DNA from: an uncultured Pseudanabaenaceae cyanobacterium
GTDB taxonomy: Bacteria > Cyanobacteriota > Cyanobacteriia > PCC-9006 > JAAUQQ01
Assembly: GCA_938015405.1 (NCBI GenBank)
Contig: CALLPZ010000012.1
Location: 1 to 7,098 of the forward strand
Reading direction: 5' to 3'
Length of the DNA: 7,098 bases
The notes under the pieces were generated by a model. The model searched no databases. It saw nothing but the letters and a program-made list of their open reading frames with translations, and had not been told where the DNA came from. A program made the translations under genes and the position numbers. Positions within the stretch are counted from its first letter, which is position 1. Every line of letters starts with the position of its first letter. Below, piece by piece: positions 1-6,279 of this stretch.

Positions 1-1467
1 TGGACTCATTGCATCCATCCCGATGATCAGGAAACTGTAAAATCTATGTTCCATGAGGCTGCTCAGGGGCAAAGAGATTACGATCTTGAGTTTCGAATTG
101 TTCGACAAGATAAGTCGATTCGATTTTTGAAAGCTAGTGCTTTACTGCAGCATGACTTACAGGGAAAACCCCAGAAAATGATTGGGGTTAATTATGATAT
201 TAGTCATCAGAAAGAAGCTGAAATTAGATTGCGTCAAACGAATCAAGAACTGGCACGGGCAACGCGTCTTAAAGATGAGTTCTTAGCTAATATGAGCCAT
301 GAGTTGAGGACACCGCTGAATGCCATTCTTGGCATGTCTGAAGGATTAAGAGATCAAGCCTTTGGAGATTTGAATGAGCGTCAACTGGATGCATTGGAGG
401 TGATCTCTCAGAGTGGTTCTCATTTGCTGGAGCTGATCAATGACGTACTAGATGTCGCCAAAATTGAGTCAGGTCAGGTCAAACTTAATTATGATGCAGT
501 AGATATATATGGGCTTTGCCAATCTAGCCTTACTTTCATTAAGCAACAGGCTACGAAGAAACGAATTTCTGTAGAACTGGATGGTGTGACGGAATGGCCT
601 CTGTTGTATTTAGATGGGCGTCGTCTTCGGCAAATTCTCGTCAATCTGTTGGCGAATGCCGTTAAATTTACGCCTGAGCAGGGCAAGATTAAGCTCTCTA
701 TTCGACGTCAGTTAATCACCGCTATTAGTGGAGATGTGGGATCTGAACAGGGAGAGTTTCTTCGTATCGAGATTAGTGATACTGGTATTGGAATCTCTGC
801 TGAAAATACTGCTCAACTCTTTGAGCCATTTGTACAAATTGATAGTGCGCTCAATCGTCAGTATGAAGGTACCGGGCTTGGGCTCGCTTTAGTCAAAATG
901 ATTACAGAGCTGCATGGTGGCCAGGTCAGCGTTACGAGTGAAGTCGGGCATGGAAGTTGTTTTACGGTTGATCTTCCCTATGTTGCTGTAACTGCCTTAT
1001 CTAAGGCTCCCCAGACTGTGCAAGATACTTCCTCTGGTCATGTTGCTTCAGTCAAGGTGAATTCTCCGAGAATTTTGTTGGCCGAAGATAATGAAGCAAA
1101 TATCAAAATGATGACGAGCTATTTGACCGCTAAGGGGTATCAAATATTGATTGCTAAGACGGGGCAGAGTGCTGTGGATTTAGCGAGCTTGAAGCGGCCT
1201 AGCTTAATCCTTATGGATATTCAAATGCCGGGTATGGATGGGTTAGAGGCTATTCGAAAAATTCGCTTGTTACCAGGGTTCGCTGAAATCCCAATTATTG
1301 CGCTGACGGCTCTCGCGATGGTGGGGGACCGTGAGCGTTGCATGGTGGCTGGAGCAAATGAATATTTGAGTAAGCCAGTCAAACTACAAAAACTAGTGGG
1401 TGTGATTCAACGGCTTCTTGCTGTAGAGGAATCAGAGTCGAGGAGCCAAAGCTCAGCTGATGGCTGA
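1..1467 (+). CDS. Hybrid sensor histidine kinase (PAS-HisKA-HATPase_c-REC), 5' end missing
   Basis: The frame is open from base 1, so the gene starts before the window; the ATG at 46 lies inside a PAS domain and is not the start. Numbering codons from base 1, a PAS/PAC region fills codons 1-75, with an HPDD motif and a closing GVNYDIS segment. The HisKA H-box SHELRTPLN has the phospho-acceptor His at codon 100 (298-300). HATPase_c shows the N-box (NLLANAVKF, Asn codon 219), G1 box DTGIGIS from codon 260, LFEPFVQID and G2 box GTGLGLALVK from codon 290. A receiver domain runs from codon 357 to about 470, with the acidic pair ED (1084-1089), phospho-acceptor Asp at codon 406 (MDIQMPGMDG) and the conserved Lys in YLSKPVK. 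All catalytic residues are present, so the protein should autophosphorylate and pass phosphate to its own receiver domain. No output or HPt domain follows, so a separate phosphotransfer partner is likely. The input signal cannot be deduced because the N-terminus is missing. Confidence 0.95.
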   Translation, partial: WTHCIHPDDQETVKSMFHEAAQGQRDYDLEFRIVRQDKSIRFLKASALLQHDLQGKPQKMIGVNYDISHQKEAEIRLRQTNQELARATRLKDEFLANMSHELRTPLNAILGMSEGLRDQAFGDLNERQLDALEVISQSGSHLLELINDVLDVAKIESGQVKLNYDAVDIYGLCQSSLTFIKQQATKKRISVELDGVTEWPLLYLDGRRLRQILVNLLANAVKFTPEQGKIKLSIRRQLITAISGDVGSEQGEFLRIEISDTGIGISAENTAQLFEPFVQIDSALNRQYEGTGLGLALVKMITELHGGQVSVTSEVGHGSCFTVDLPYVAVTALSKAPQTVQDTSSGHVASVKVNSPRILLAEDNEANIKMMTSYLTAKGYQILIAKTGQSAVDLASLKRPSLILMDIQMPGMDGLEAIRKIRLLPGFAEIPIIALTALAMVGDRERCMVAGANEYLSKPVKLQKLVGVIQRLLAVEESESRSQSSADG

Positions 1468-1480
1468 ATGTTGCTGAGCT
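1450..1480. terminator. Inverted repeat at the end of the kinase gene, possible terminator
   Basis: AGCTCAGC (1450-1457) and GCTGAGCT (1473-1480) form a perfect 8-bp inverted repeat with a 15-nt loop that contains the kinase stop codon. The right arm can instead pair downstream as CTGAG (1474-1478) with CTCAG (1482-1486) around a 3-nt loop, so the two hairpins are mutually exclusive. No T-run follows on either strand, so this is not a textbook intrinsic terminator. Its place between two convergent genes makes a role in transcript ends or stability plausible but unproven. Confidence 0.35.
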
Positions 1481-1517
1481 CCTCAGTCATGGATTCAATT
1501 TACTGCTGTGGAGTCAC

Positions 1518-2108
1518 TTACAGAGTGGCATGGCCAAACGTGACATTGAAATCTCTACACCAAACGACGACGGACTGGAAGTCCTTGATAGCGACCTCTT
1601 CGGGAATTTCATAGCGTTGCTTACCGTTAAAAGCCTTGAGCTTGCCGAGGCTTACAAAGCTGTCAGAGCTGTAGCTACGGGGCTGGCGCTCCTGATGCAG
1701 CAATAGCAAAACATCAGGTCCTCGCCCAGTGCTGAAGGATTGATCAATTTCTAAGTAGCGCTTGCCAGCTTCGTTGATGATGGTGGCATTACCAACTGTC
1801 TTTTTGGCTCCAGTTTGGAACGTTCCACTTTTGACTGTAACCGGTGCAGCAGCGGCGCAGGGATTAGCAGCAGCACAAGGATCTACTTTTGCTGTGGCGG
1901 CGCAAGGATCGGCTGCAGCGCAGGGATTGACTTTGGCTGTGGCAGCACAAGGATTCACTGCAGCGCAGGGATTTACGCTCGCGCAAGGGTTTACTTTACT
2001 GGCAGCGCAGGGATTGGCTTGAGCAGTATTAATATTGCTGGTGACTGAAATAGTGCCTACAGCCAGCATGGTGGAAATAGCGAGAGCTGTGAGATAGGTG
2101 AGTTTCAT
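1518..2108 (-). CDS. Exported Cys-repeat protein with C-terminal DM13 domain
   Basis: A complete gene of 196 residues. The start at 2108 is chosen because it begins a clean signal peptide: MKLTYLTALAISTMLAVG followed by a polar stretch and an AQA|N signal-peptidase I site after residue 31. The open frame runs 112 codons further upstream, but that part is low-complexity and unlike a protein N-terminus. No Shine-Dalgarno sequence precedes the ATG, which is common in cyanobacteria. Residues 32-88 carry eight [N/D]PCA repeats with Cys at 34, 42, 48, 54, 63, 69, 78 and 84. Residues 91-196 match DM13 (PF10517): SGTF, the GPDV strand, SLGKLKAFNG, YEIP, and the terminal SVVVWCRDFNVTFGHATL with the domain Cys at 184. 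DM13 has been proposed in the literature to be a redox or electron-transfer domain, often in extracytoplasmic proteins. Metal binding, redox buffering or disulfide cross-linking by the repeat is inference. The mature protein has nine Cys and should lie in the periplasm, thylakoid lumen or outside the cell. Confidence 0.88.
   Translation of the reverse strand: MKLTYLTALAISTMLAVGTISVTSNINTAQANPCAASKVNPCASVNPCAAVNPCAATAKVNPCAAADPCAATAKVDPCAAANPCAAAAPVTVKSGTFQTGAKKTVGNATIINEAGKRYLEIDQSFSTGRGPDVLLLLHQERQPRSYSSDSFVSLGKLKAFNGKQRYEIPEEVAIKDFQSVVVWCRDFNVTFGHATL
1845..2015 (-). repeat. [N/D]PCA cysteine repeat array (8 units)
   Basis: Eight units coding for Asn/Asp-Pro-Cys-Ala lie in residues 32-88 of the DM13 protein, with linkers AASKV, ASV, AAV, AATAKV or AAA. 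Cys-to-Cys spacings are 8, 6, 6, 9, 6, 9 and 6 residues. At DNA level there is a higher-order tandem duplication of 45 nt: 1929-1973 and 1884-1928 match at 38 of 45 positions and encode 15-residue blocks that differ only by V/A and N/D. The array therefore grew at least partly by tandem duplication, and its copy number may differ among strains. Confidence 0.9.
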
Positions 2109-2336
2109 GAGTTTGAATAAGGAATGAAGTCTGGGAGTGAATGAGTGAGGAGTGCAGTGCAATCTCTCGTTGTGAACAGTTAGCCAAATCAATCTGAAGA
2201 TTTCCTGATAGAGGCCTGCTTGTACCTGAATTCTCTCTGAGAAAGTCATTGGATCTTCTGACAATGGCTCGCGAGGATGAGGCAGATGACTGTTTTGGAG
2301 TCCCACTGTGATCGCATCCTGATCGGACGGGCTGGG

Positions 2337-2365
2337 TTGGGAAAACTGTTTGTAGCTGCTATCTC
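2337..2365 (+). promoter_or_regulatory. Candidate sigma-70-type promoter for the TPR-CHAT gene
   Basis: TTGGGA (2337-2342) is followed after exactly 17 nt by TATCTC (2360-2365), preceded by TGC as in an extended -10 element. The -35 matches consensus at 4 of 6 positions and the -10 at only 3 of 6, so this is a weak call. Transcription would begin near 2372, giving a leader of about 54 nt to the GTG start at 2426. Confidence 0.3.
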
Positions 2366-2414
2366 CTGCTGAGATGGCCTGATTTGAGGGGGACCTCTCC
2401 CATCTTCTATGAGC

Positions 2415-2420
2415 AGGTGA
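2415..2420 (+). promoter_or_regulatory. Shine-Dalgarno-like site that decides the TPR-CHAT start
   Basis: AGGTGA matches six consecutive bases of the ideal anti-SD complement (AAGGAGGTGATC) and lies 5 nt before GTG 2426. The in-frame GTG at 2417 falls inside this site, and the in-frame TTG at 2384 has no comparable site upstream. Confidence 0.45.
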
Positions 2421-2425
2421 GTACC

Positions 2426-5400
2426 GTGCGTTTGTCAGCCCCATCTCTCAGTTGCTGGATGTTGATGACGTCTGTGCTAATGGCACCGCCAGTGACAGCT
2501 CAGCTTGAACCGGTGGACATTGCTTCCGTTGCATCCATCCCGCTGGAAACGTTTCAGCCGCCGCTCGGAACTGATCGATTCAATAGTCAGCCGTGGCAAC
2601 CTTCTACAGCCTTGGCTCAAGCGGGGGTAACGCAGCAGCGACTCGGCTTGAGTGAAGCGGACCGACTGCGTCAGCAAGGGATTGACCATGCTAAAGCGGG
2701 AGAGTTGGAACAAGCGCTGGTGGTTTGGCAGGAGGCCATCGAGTTATATCGCCAGGCTAGCGATCGCTTGGGGGAAGCCCATTCCTATCGCAATCTAGGT
2801 CGCGCCTATGGATTGCTGAACCAAGCTCAGGCCTCGTTGGAGTCTTATCAGCAAGCGCTAGCGCTAGATCGTCAGCTGGGAAACAAGGAGGAACGAGAGC
2901 TGACTTTGGATGGACTGGGTCGGTCCTACCAAGCCTTGAAGCAATATGAGCCTGCCATTGAGGCTTTTGAACAGGCCTTTGTGTTGTCGAAAGGGACGGG
3001 AAATCGAAAACGACAGGGCTATTATTTGGCCAAGCTGGGCAATCTCCATCGTCTAGTGGGGCAATATGATCTGGCTCTTGAGCAATTGGAGCAATCCTTA
3101 GCGTTGCGGCGTGAAACGGGTAGCCGCTTGGGGGAAAGCTATGTCCTGGCTCAGCTGGGAGCGGTCTCTCAATCTCTTGGGCAGTTTCAAACTGCGATCG
3201 CCTATTTCGAACAGTCCCTGGCAGTGGAGCGAGACATTGGTGCCCATGGTGAAGCAGCGGAATCGCTCAATAGCTTGGCGACGGTCTATCAGTCCCTGGG
3301 TCAGTATCGTCAGGCTATCTCCTTCCTCCAGGAGTCACTGGCCATTGCTCGGGAGCATCACAATCCTGCAGCTGAGGCTGTGGCGCTGGGCAACCTGGCT
3401 ATTGCTCATCGCTCCTTAGGGGAGTATCGTCATGCCATTGAGTTGCATCAGCAATCTTTAGCCATTGAACAGGAGCGGGGTGATGTGCTGGGGATGGCTC
3501 ACAGCTTTAATAGTTTGGGAGCGGTTTATGATGCGCTAGGTCAGTATGGTCAGGCGATCCGCTTCTTTGAGCAATCCCTGGCTATCGGCCAGAGCCTGGG
3601 AGATCGCCGAGGACAGGCCAACGCCCTGGGCAATTTAGGCAATACTTATCAGGCCTTGGGGCAATATTCTAAGGCGCTGGAGTTGCATGAGCAATCGTTG
3701 GATTTGCAGCGGGACCTCGGTCATCGTCAAGGAGAAGCATCAGCCTTAGCGAATCTCGGTAATGTTTATCAATCCCTGAGTCAGTACGACCGAGCGATTG
3801 AGCTGCTATCGAGTGCCTTGTCATTGGAACAGGCGTTGGGCAATCCCCAAGGGCAAGCCAACAGCCTCGTCAATTTGGGAAATGTTTACGACGCTCGTGG
3901 GGAAACAGAGCAGTCCTTGACGCTTTATCAACAGGCCCTGGTGCTACAGCGGGAGATGGGCGATCGCCAAGGTGAAGCGGCATCCCTCACGAATCTTAGC
4001 AATGCCTATTATGGTCTGAGTCAATTTGAACGGTCAATTCAGCTGTTAGAGCAATCCCTGGCGATTAAGCGAGATCTGGGTGATCGTGCAGGAGAAGCGA
4101 TTGCATTGGGAAATCTGGGTGCTGTCTACACGGTATTAGGGCAATATGAACGAGCCCTTAGGTTGTATCAGCAATCATTAGCCATAGACCAAGACTTGGG
4201 TAGACGTCGCGGTGAAGCGGCATCTTTAATTAACATCGCTAATGCCCATGATGCTTTAGAGCAATATGAGCAGGCCGTGGCAGTTCATCGGCAAGCGATC
4301 GCGCTGAACCAGTCCATTGGCAATCTTCAGGGAGAGGCGACTTCCTTGAGTAATTTGGGCAATAGCTATCAGGCCTTGGGACAAACTGAACAATCGCTTC
4401 AGGCACAGCAGCAGGCGCTGGCACTGATGCGTGAGGTGGGAGATCGCCGAGGTGAGGCTACGGTTCTGGTTAATCTGGGGGCAGTCTTATCGAGGCTGGA
4501 TGCCTCGCCCGAAACCATTGTCCAGCGCTTTCAACAAGCCTTGGGCCTGGCAGAGGAGGTGGGGGATCGACAGATTGCTGCTAAGTCGCTGAGTGCGCTT
4601 GGGACGCTTGCGAATAAGCAGGGACAACCTGATTTAGCGATCGCATTCCTCAAACATTCGGTTGATCTCAGTGAAGCGATTCGAGCAGATCTCCAGGGCT
4701 TGGAAACTAATCTTCAGCAGTCCTATACCGATACTGTCGCGAATCGCTATCGTTTCCTAGCCAACTTGCTACTGGAGCAGGGCCGCATCCCGGAAGCCCA
4801 GCAGGTATTGGATTTGCTCAAGCTAGAGGAATTGCGGGAGTTTAGTCAAACTACCCGTGCCACTTGGACCAGTGAGGGCTTGCAATATACTGCTGCGGAA
4901 CAGCTTGTCATTGAGGCCCATGGTGATCTGGTTGCCTTTGGAACGACGCTTTACGATTGCGAGCAAAATGATTGTGCTGATCTGAATGAGTTGCAAAAAC
5001 AACAATCTCAGCTATTGGCTGAATATGATGAGCAAGTGACTCGTTTTGAAGCGACGCTTCAGGAGAATGAGGAACGCGATCGCCTGTTCAACAATCCTAA
5101 TAACCTGAGTGTTGAAGCCCAGGAACTGCTTGCTGCTAATCCGAACTCGGTGCTGATTTATCCCCTGGTTACTGAGGACAAGCTCTGGCTACTGTATGCG
5201 ACAGCAGGAGGGCAGGCAGGCGGGACAGTGGGCACTGTGGAGCTGGATGTTTCCCAAGCTGAGCTCTCCACCACTGTGCAGCAGTTGGGCAAACTGCTCT
5301 CGGGAGAGCGACGCTTAACGCAGCTCCAATCTACCAGTCAACAGCTACATCGCTGGCTCATTGAGCCCTTAGCAGCAGTGCTGGAACAGAACGAGATTGA

Positions 5401-6271
5401 ACATCTGATCTTCGTCAATGACCGAGTCACCCGCTATATCCCCATGGCGGTTTTGTTTGATGGTGAGCAATATCTGCTGGAGCGTTACACCCTCTCAACG
5501 GTGTTGTCTCCAGCATTGACTGATACTGAACCGCAGTTGGGCTGGACAGATCGCACCAATATCTTGGGGTTAGGGTTGACCCAGGCGGTTCCTGGTTTTA
5601 GCTCATTGCCTGCTGTGGCAACTGAGTTAGACAGCATTGTTCTCAGCGATCAGGCCGATGATCGGGGAGTGTATCCCGGCCAGGTTTTTCTAGATGATGC
5701 CTTTGATCTCGAGACGCTACAGGCGAATGTTGGCGCGCATCAGGTTTTGCACATTGCCACCCATGCCAACTTTGTGCCCGGTCGCCCAGATGCTTCGTAT
5801 ATTGTCTTGGGGACGGGGGAGCATTGGCGCATTCCTGAGATTGATCAGCTCGGCGAGCAGTTGCGTAACCTACATCTTGTTGTGCTCTCGGCTTGCCAAA
5901 CTGCCCTGGGTGGCAAGGCAGAGGATGGCACAGAAATTGCAGGACTCAGTGCCTATTTTCTTGCTGAAGGGCGGGCAGAGTCGGTCATTGCGTCACTTTG
6001 GTCTGTGAGTGACAATAGCACCAGCCTGCTGATGGAGCGCTTCTATGAGCTCATGGCGTCTGGTGAACTGACTAAGGCGGAGGCATTGCGTGAAGCCCAG
6101 TTGAGCTTGCTCTATGACCAGAATGTGGCAACGCGCCTGGAGCAAACTCGCAGAGGATTTCAGTTTAAACCCGCTGAGTCTGCCTCAGAGACAGCCCCAA
6201 TCTCTGAAACGACGGGCTTAGCACATCCCTACTATTGGGCTCCGTTTATTGTGATTGGGAATGCTCAGTAG
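2426..6271 (+). CDS. Exported TPR-CHAT protein (putative caspase-like peptidase)
   Basis: 1281 residues from GTG 2426, chosen because it has an SD-like site 5 nt upstream and yields a compact signal peptide: MRL, hydrophobic WMLMTSVLMA, then VTA|QLEP with cleavage after residue 25. GTG 2417 and TTG 2384 (1295 residues) are in-frame alternatives. Residues 26-78 are a Pro/Gln-rich linker. Residues 79 to about 760 form about 17 TPR units of consensus LGN-Y--LGQY--AI---EQSLAI----GDR-GEA. A helical linker with a Cys-x4-Cys pair (Cys845, Cys850) leads into a CHAT domain from about residue 905 to the end. CHAT landmarks are LPAVATEL, HIATH with catalytic His1113 (5762-5764), LSACQTALGG with catalytic Cys1157 (5894-5896), ASLWSVSD, and the terminal HPYYWAPFIVIGN. 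CHAT belongs to the caspase/separase clan, so cysteine endopeptidase activity is likely; substrate and trigger are unknown. TPRs would bind a protein ligand and may control the peptidase. Export is predicted only from the signal peptide. No cas, gasdermin or toxin gene is adjacent. Confidence 0.92.
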   Translation: MRLSAPSLSCWMLMTSVLMAPPVTAQLEPVDIASVASIPLETFQPPLGTDRFNSQPWQPSTALAQAGVTQQRLGLSEADRLRQQGIDHAKAGELEQALVVWQEAIELYRQASDRLGEAHSYRNLGRAYGLLNQAQASLESYQQALALDRQLGNKEERELTLDGLGRSYQALKQYEPAIEAFEQAFVLSKGTGNRKRQGYYLAKLGNLHRLVGQYDLALEQLEQSLALRRETGSRLGESYVLAQLGAVSQSLGQFQTAIAYFEQSLAVERDIGAHGEAAESLNSLATVYQSLGQYRQAISFLQESLAIAREHHNPAAEAVALGNLAIAHRSLGEYRHAIELHQQSLAIEQERGDVLGMAHSFNSLGAVYDALGQYGQAIRFFEQSLAIGQSLGDRRGQANALGNLGNTYQALGQYSKALELHEQSLDLQRDLGHRQGEASALANLGNVYQSLSQYDRAIELLSSALSLEQALGNPQGQANSLVNLGNVYDARGETEQSLTLYQQALVLQREMGDRQGEAASLTNLSNAYYGLSQFERSIQLLEQSLAIKRDLGDRAGEAIALGNLGAVYTVLGQYERALRLYQQSLAIDQDLGRRRGEAASLINIANAHDALEQYEQAVAVHRQAIALNQSIGNLQGEATSLSNLGNSYQALGQTEQSLQAQQQALALMREVGDRRGEATVLVNLGAVLSRLDASPETIVQRFQQALGLAEEVGDRQIAAKSLSALGTLANKQGQPDLAIAFLKHSVDLSEAIRADLQGLETNLQQSYTDTVANRYRFLANLLLEQGRIPEAQQVLDLLKLEELREFSQTTRATWTSEGLQYTAAEQLVIEAHGDLVAFGTTLYDCEQNDCADLNELQKQQSQLLAEYDEQVTRFEATLQENEERDRLFNNPNNLSVEAQELLAANPNSVLIYPLVTEDKLWLLYATAGGQAGGTVGTVELDVSQAELSTTVQQLGKLLSGERRLTQLQSTSQQLHRWLIEPLAAVLEQNEIEHLIFVNDRVTRYIPMAVLFDGEQYLLERYTLSTVLSPALTDTEPQLGWTDRTNILGLGLTQAVPGFSSLPAVATELDSIVLSDQADDRGVYPGQVFLDDAFDLETLQANVGAHQVLHIATHANFVPGRPDASYIVLGTGEHWRIPEIDQLGEQLRNLHLVVLSACQTALGGKAEDGTEIAGLSAYFLAEGRAESVIASLWSVSDNSTSLLMERFYELMASGELTKAEALREAQLSLLYDQNVATRLEQTRRGFQFKPAESASETAPISETTGLAHPYYWAPFIVIGNAQ
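2660..4702 (+). repeat. TPR array, about 17 units with a 120-nt period
   Basis: Fifteen consecutive 40-codon units start at 2660 + 120n and run to 4459 without a single codon gained or lost. Unit 16 (from 4460) has 41 codons and diverges (SRLDASPETIVQRF), and unit 17 (from 4583) is looser and runs into the helical linker. Units 8-13 are closest to consensus. Units 1-3 are more degenerate, as is usual for the capping end of a solenoid. The 40-residue period, longer than the classical 34, is typical of kinesin-light-chain-like TPRs in cyanobacterial CHAT and NB-ARC proteins. Confidence 0.93.
2760..5083. repeat. Six HIP1 palindromes (GCGATCGC)
   Basis: Exact GCGATCGC octamers begin at 2760, 3194, 3960, 4295, 4637 and 5076, all inside the TPR-CHAT gene. 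I saw none in the kinase, DM13 or SNF2 sequences, where only near-matches occur (for example GCGATCGT near 6531). They fall in more than one reading phase: GAT-CGC coding Asp-Arg at 2760 and 3960, and GCG-ATC-GCC coding Ala-Ile-Ala at 3194. Repeated TPR residues alone therefore do not account for them. HIP1 is a hallmark of many cyanobacterial genomes. Confidence 0.9.
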
Positions 6272-6279
6272 CGATATCC

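Larger units (their letters stand above)
2109..2425. promoter_or_regulatory. Divergent intergenic region between the DM13 and TPR-CHAT genes
   Basis: This 317-bp stretch separates the two divergent start codons and must hold both promoters. No convincing gene lies in it: the frame open on the - strand is an upstream run-on of the DM13 frame. The DM13 leader side contains clustered GAGTG words on the + strand (2135-2139, 2143-2147, 2150-2154), which read CACTC in the DM13 transcript direction. I could not find a good -35/-10 pair for the DM13 gene by eye. The CHAT side contains one candidate promoter, listed separately. Confidence 0.6.

Noticed and set aside
1762..2022. 86-codon + strand frame coding AAQG repeats
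   Set aside because: It is the antisense shadow of the PCA repeat array. Its repetitiveness comes from the real gene's repeats, and it has no start context or domain.
2247..2266. CATTG/CAATG inverted repeat in the intergenic region as an operator
   Set aside because: A 5-bp stem with a 10-nt gap is expected by chance in a region of this size.
2109..2444. Extension of the DM13 open frame by 112 codons upstream
   Set aside because: The signal peptide begins at the inner ATG (2108). The extension looks like translated intergenic DNA and would overlap the divergent CHAT start.
3111..3419. Other-frame open stretches inside the TPR-CHAT gene, such as 3111-3419 and 5694-6008
   Set aside because: They overlap a well-supported coding frame, have no recognisable domain and sit within repeats or the CHAT core.
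2660..4702. 120-nt periodic DNA as a CRISPR or satellite array
   Set aside because: Units are diverged, fully coding and match the TPR consensus, with no near-identical short repeats separated by spacers.
2426..6271. Membership in a CRISPR-linked (Craspase-like) or gasdermin defence system
   Set aside because: The TPR-CHAT architecture resembles Csx29, but no cas gene, array, gasdermin or other effector lies in the window, and the signal peptide argues against it.
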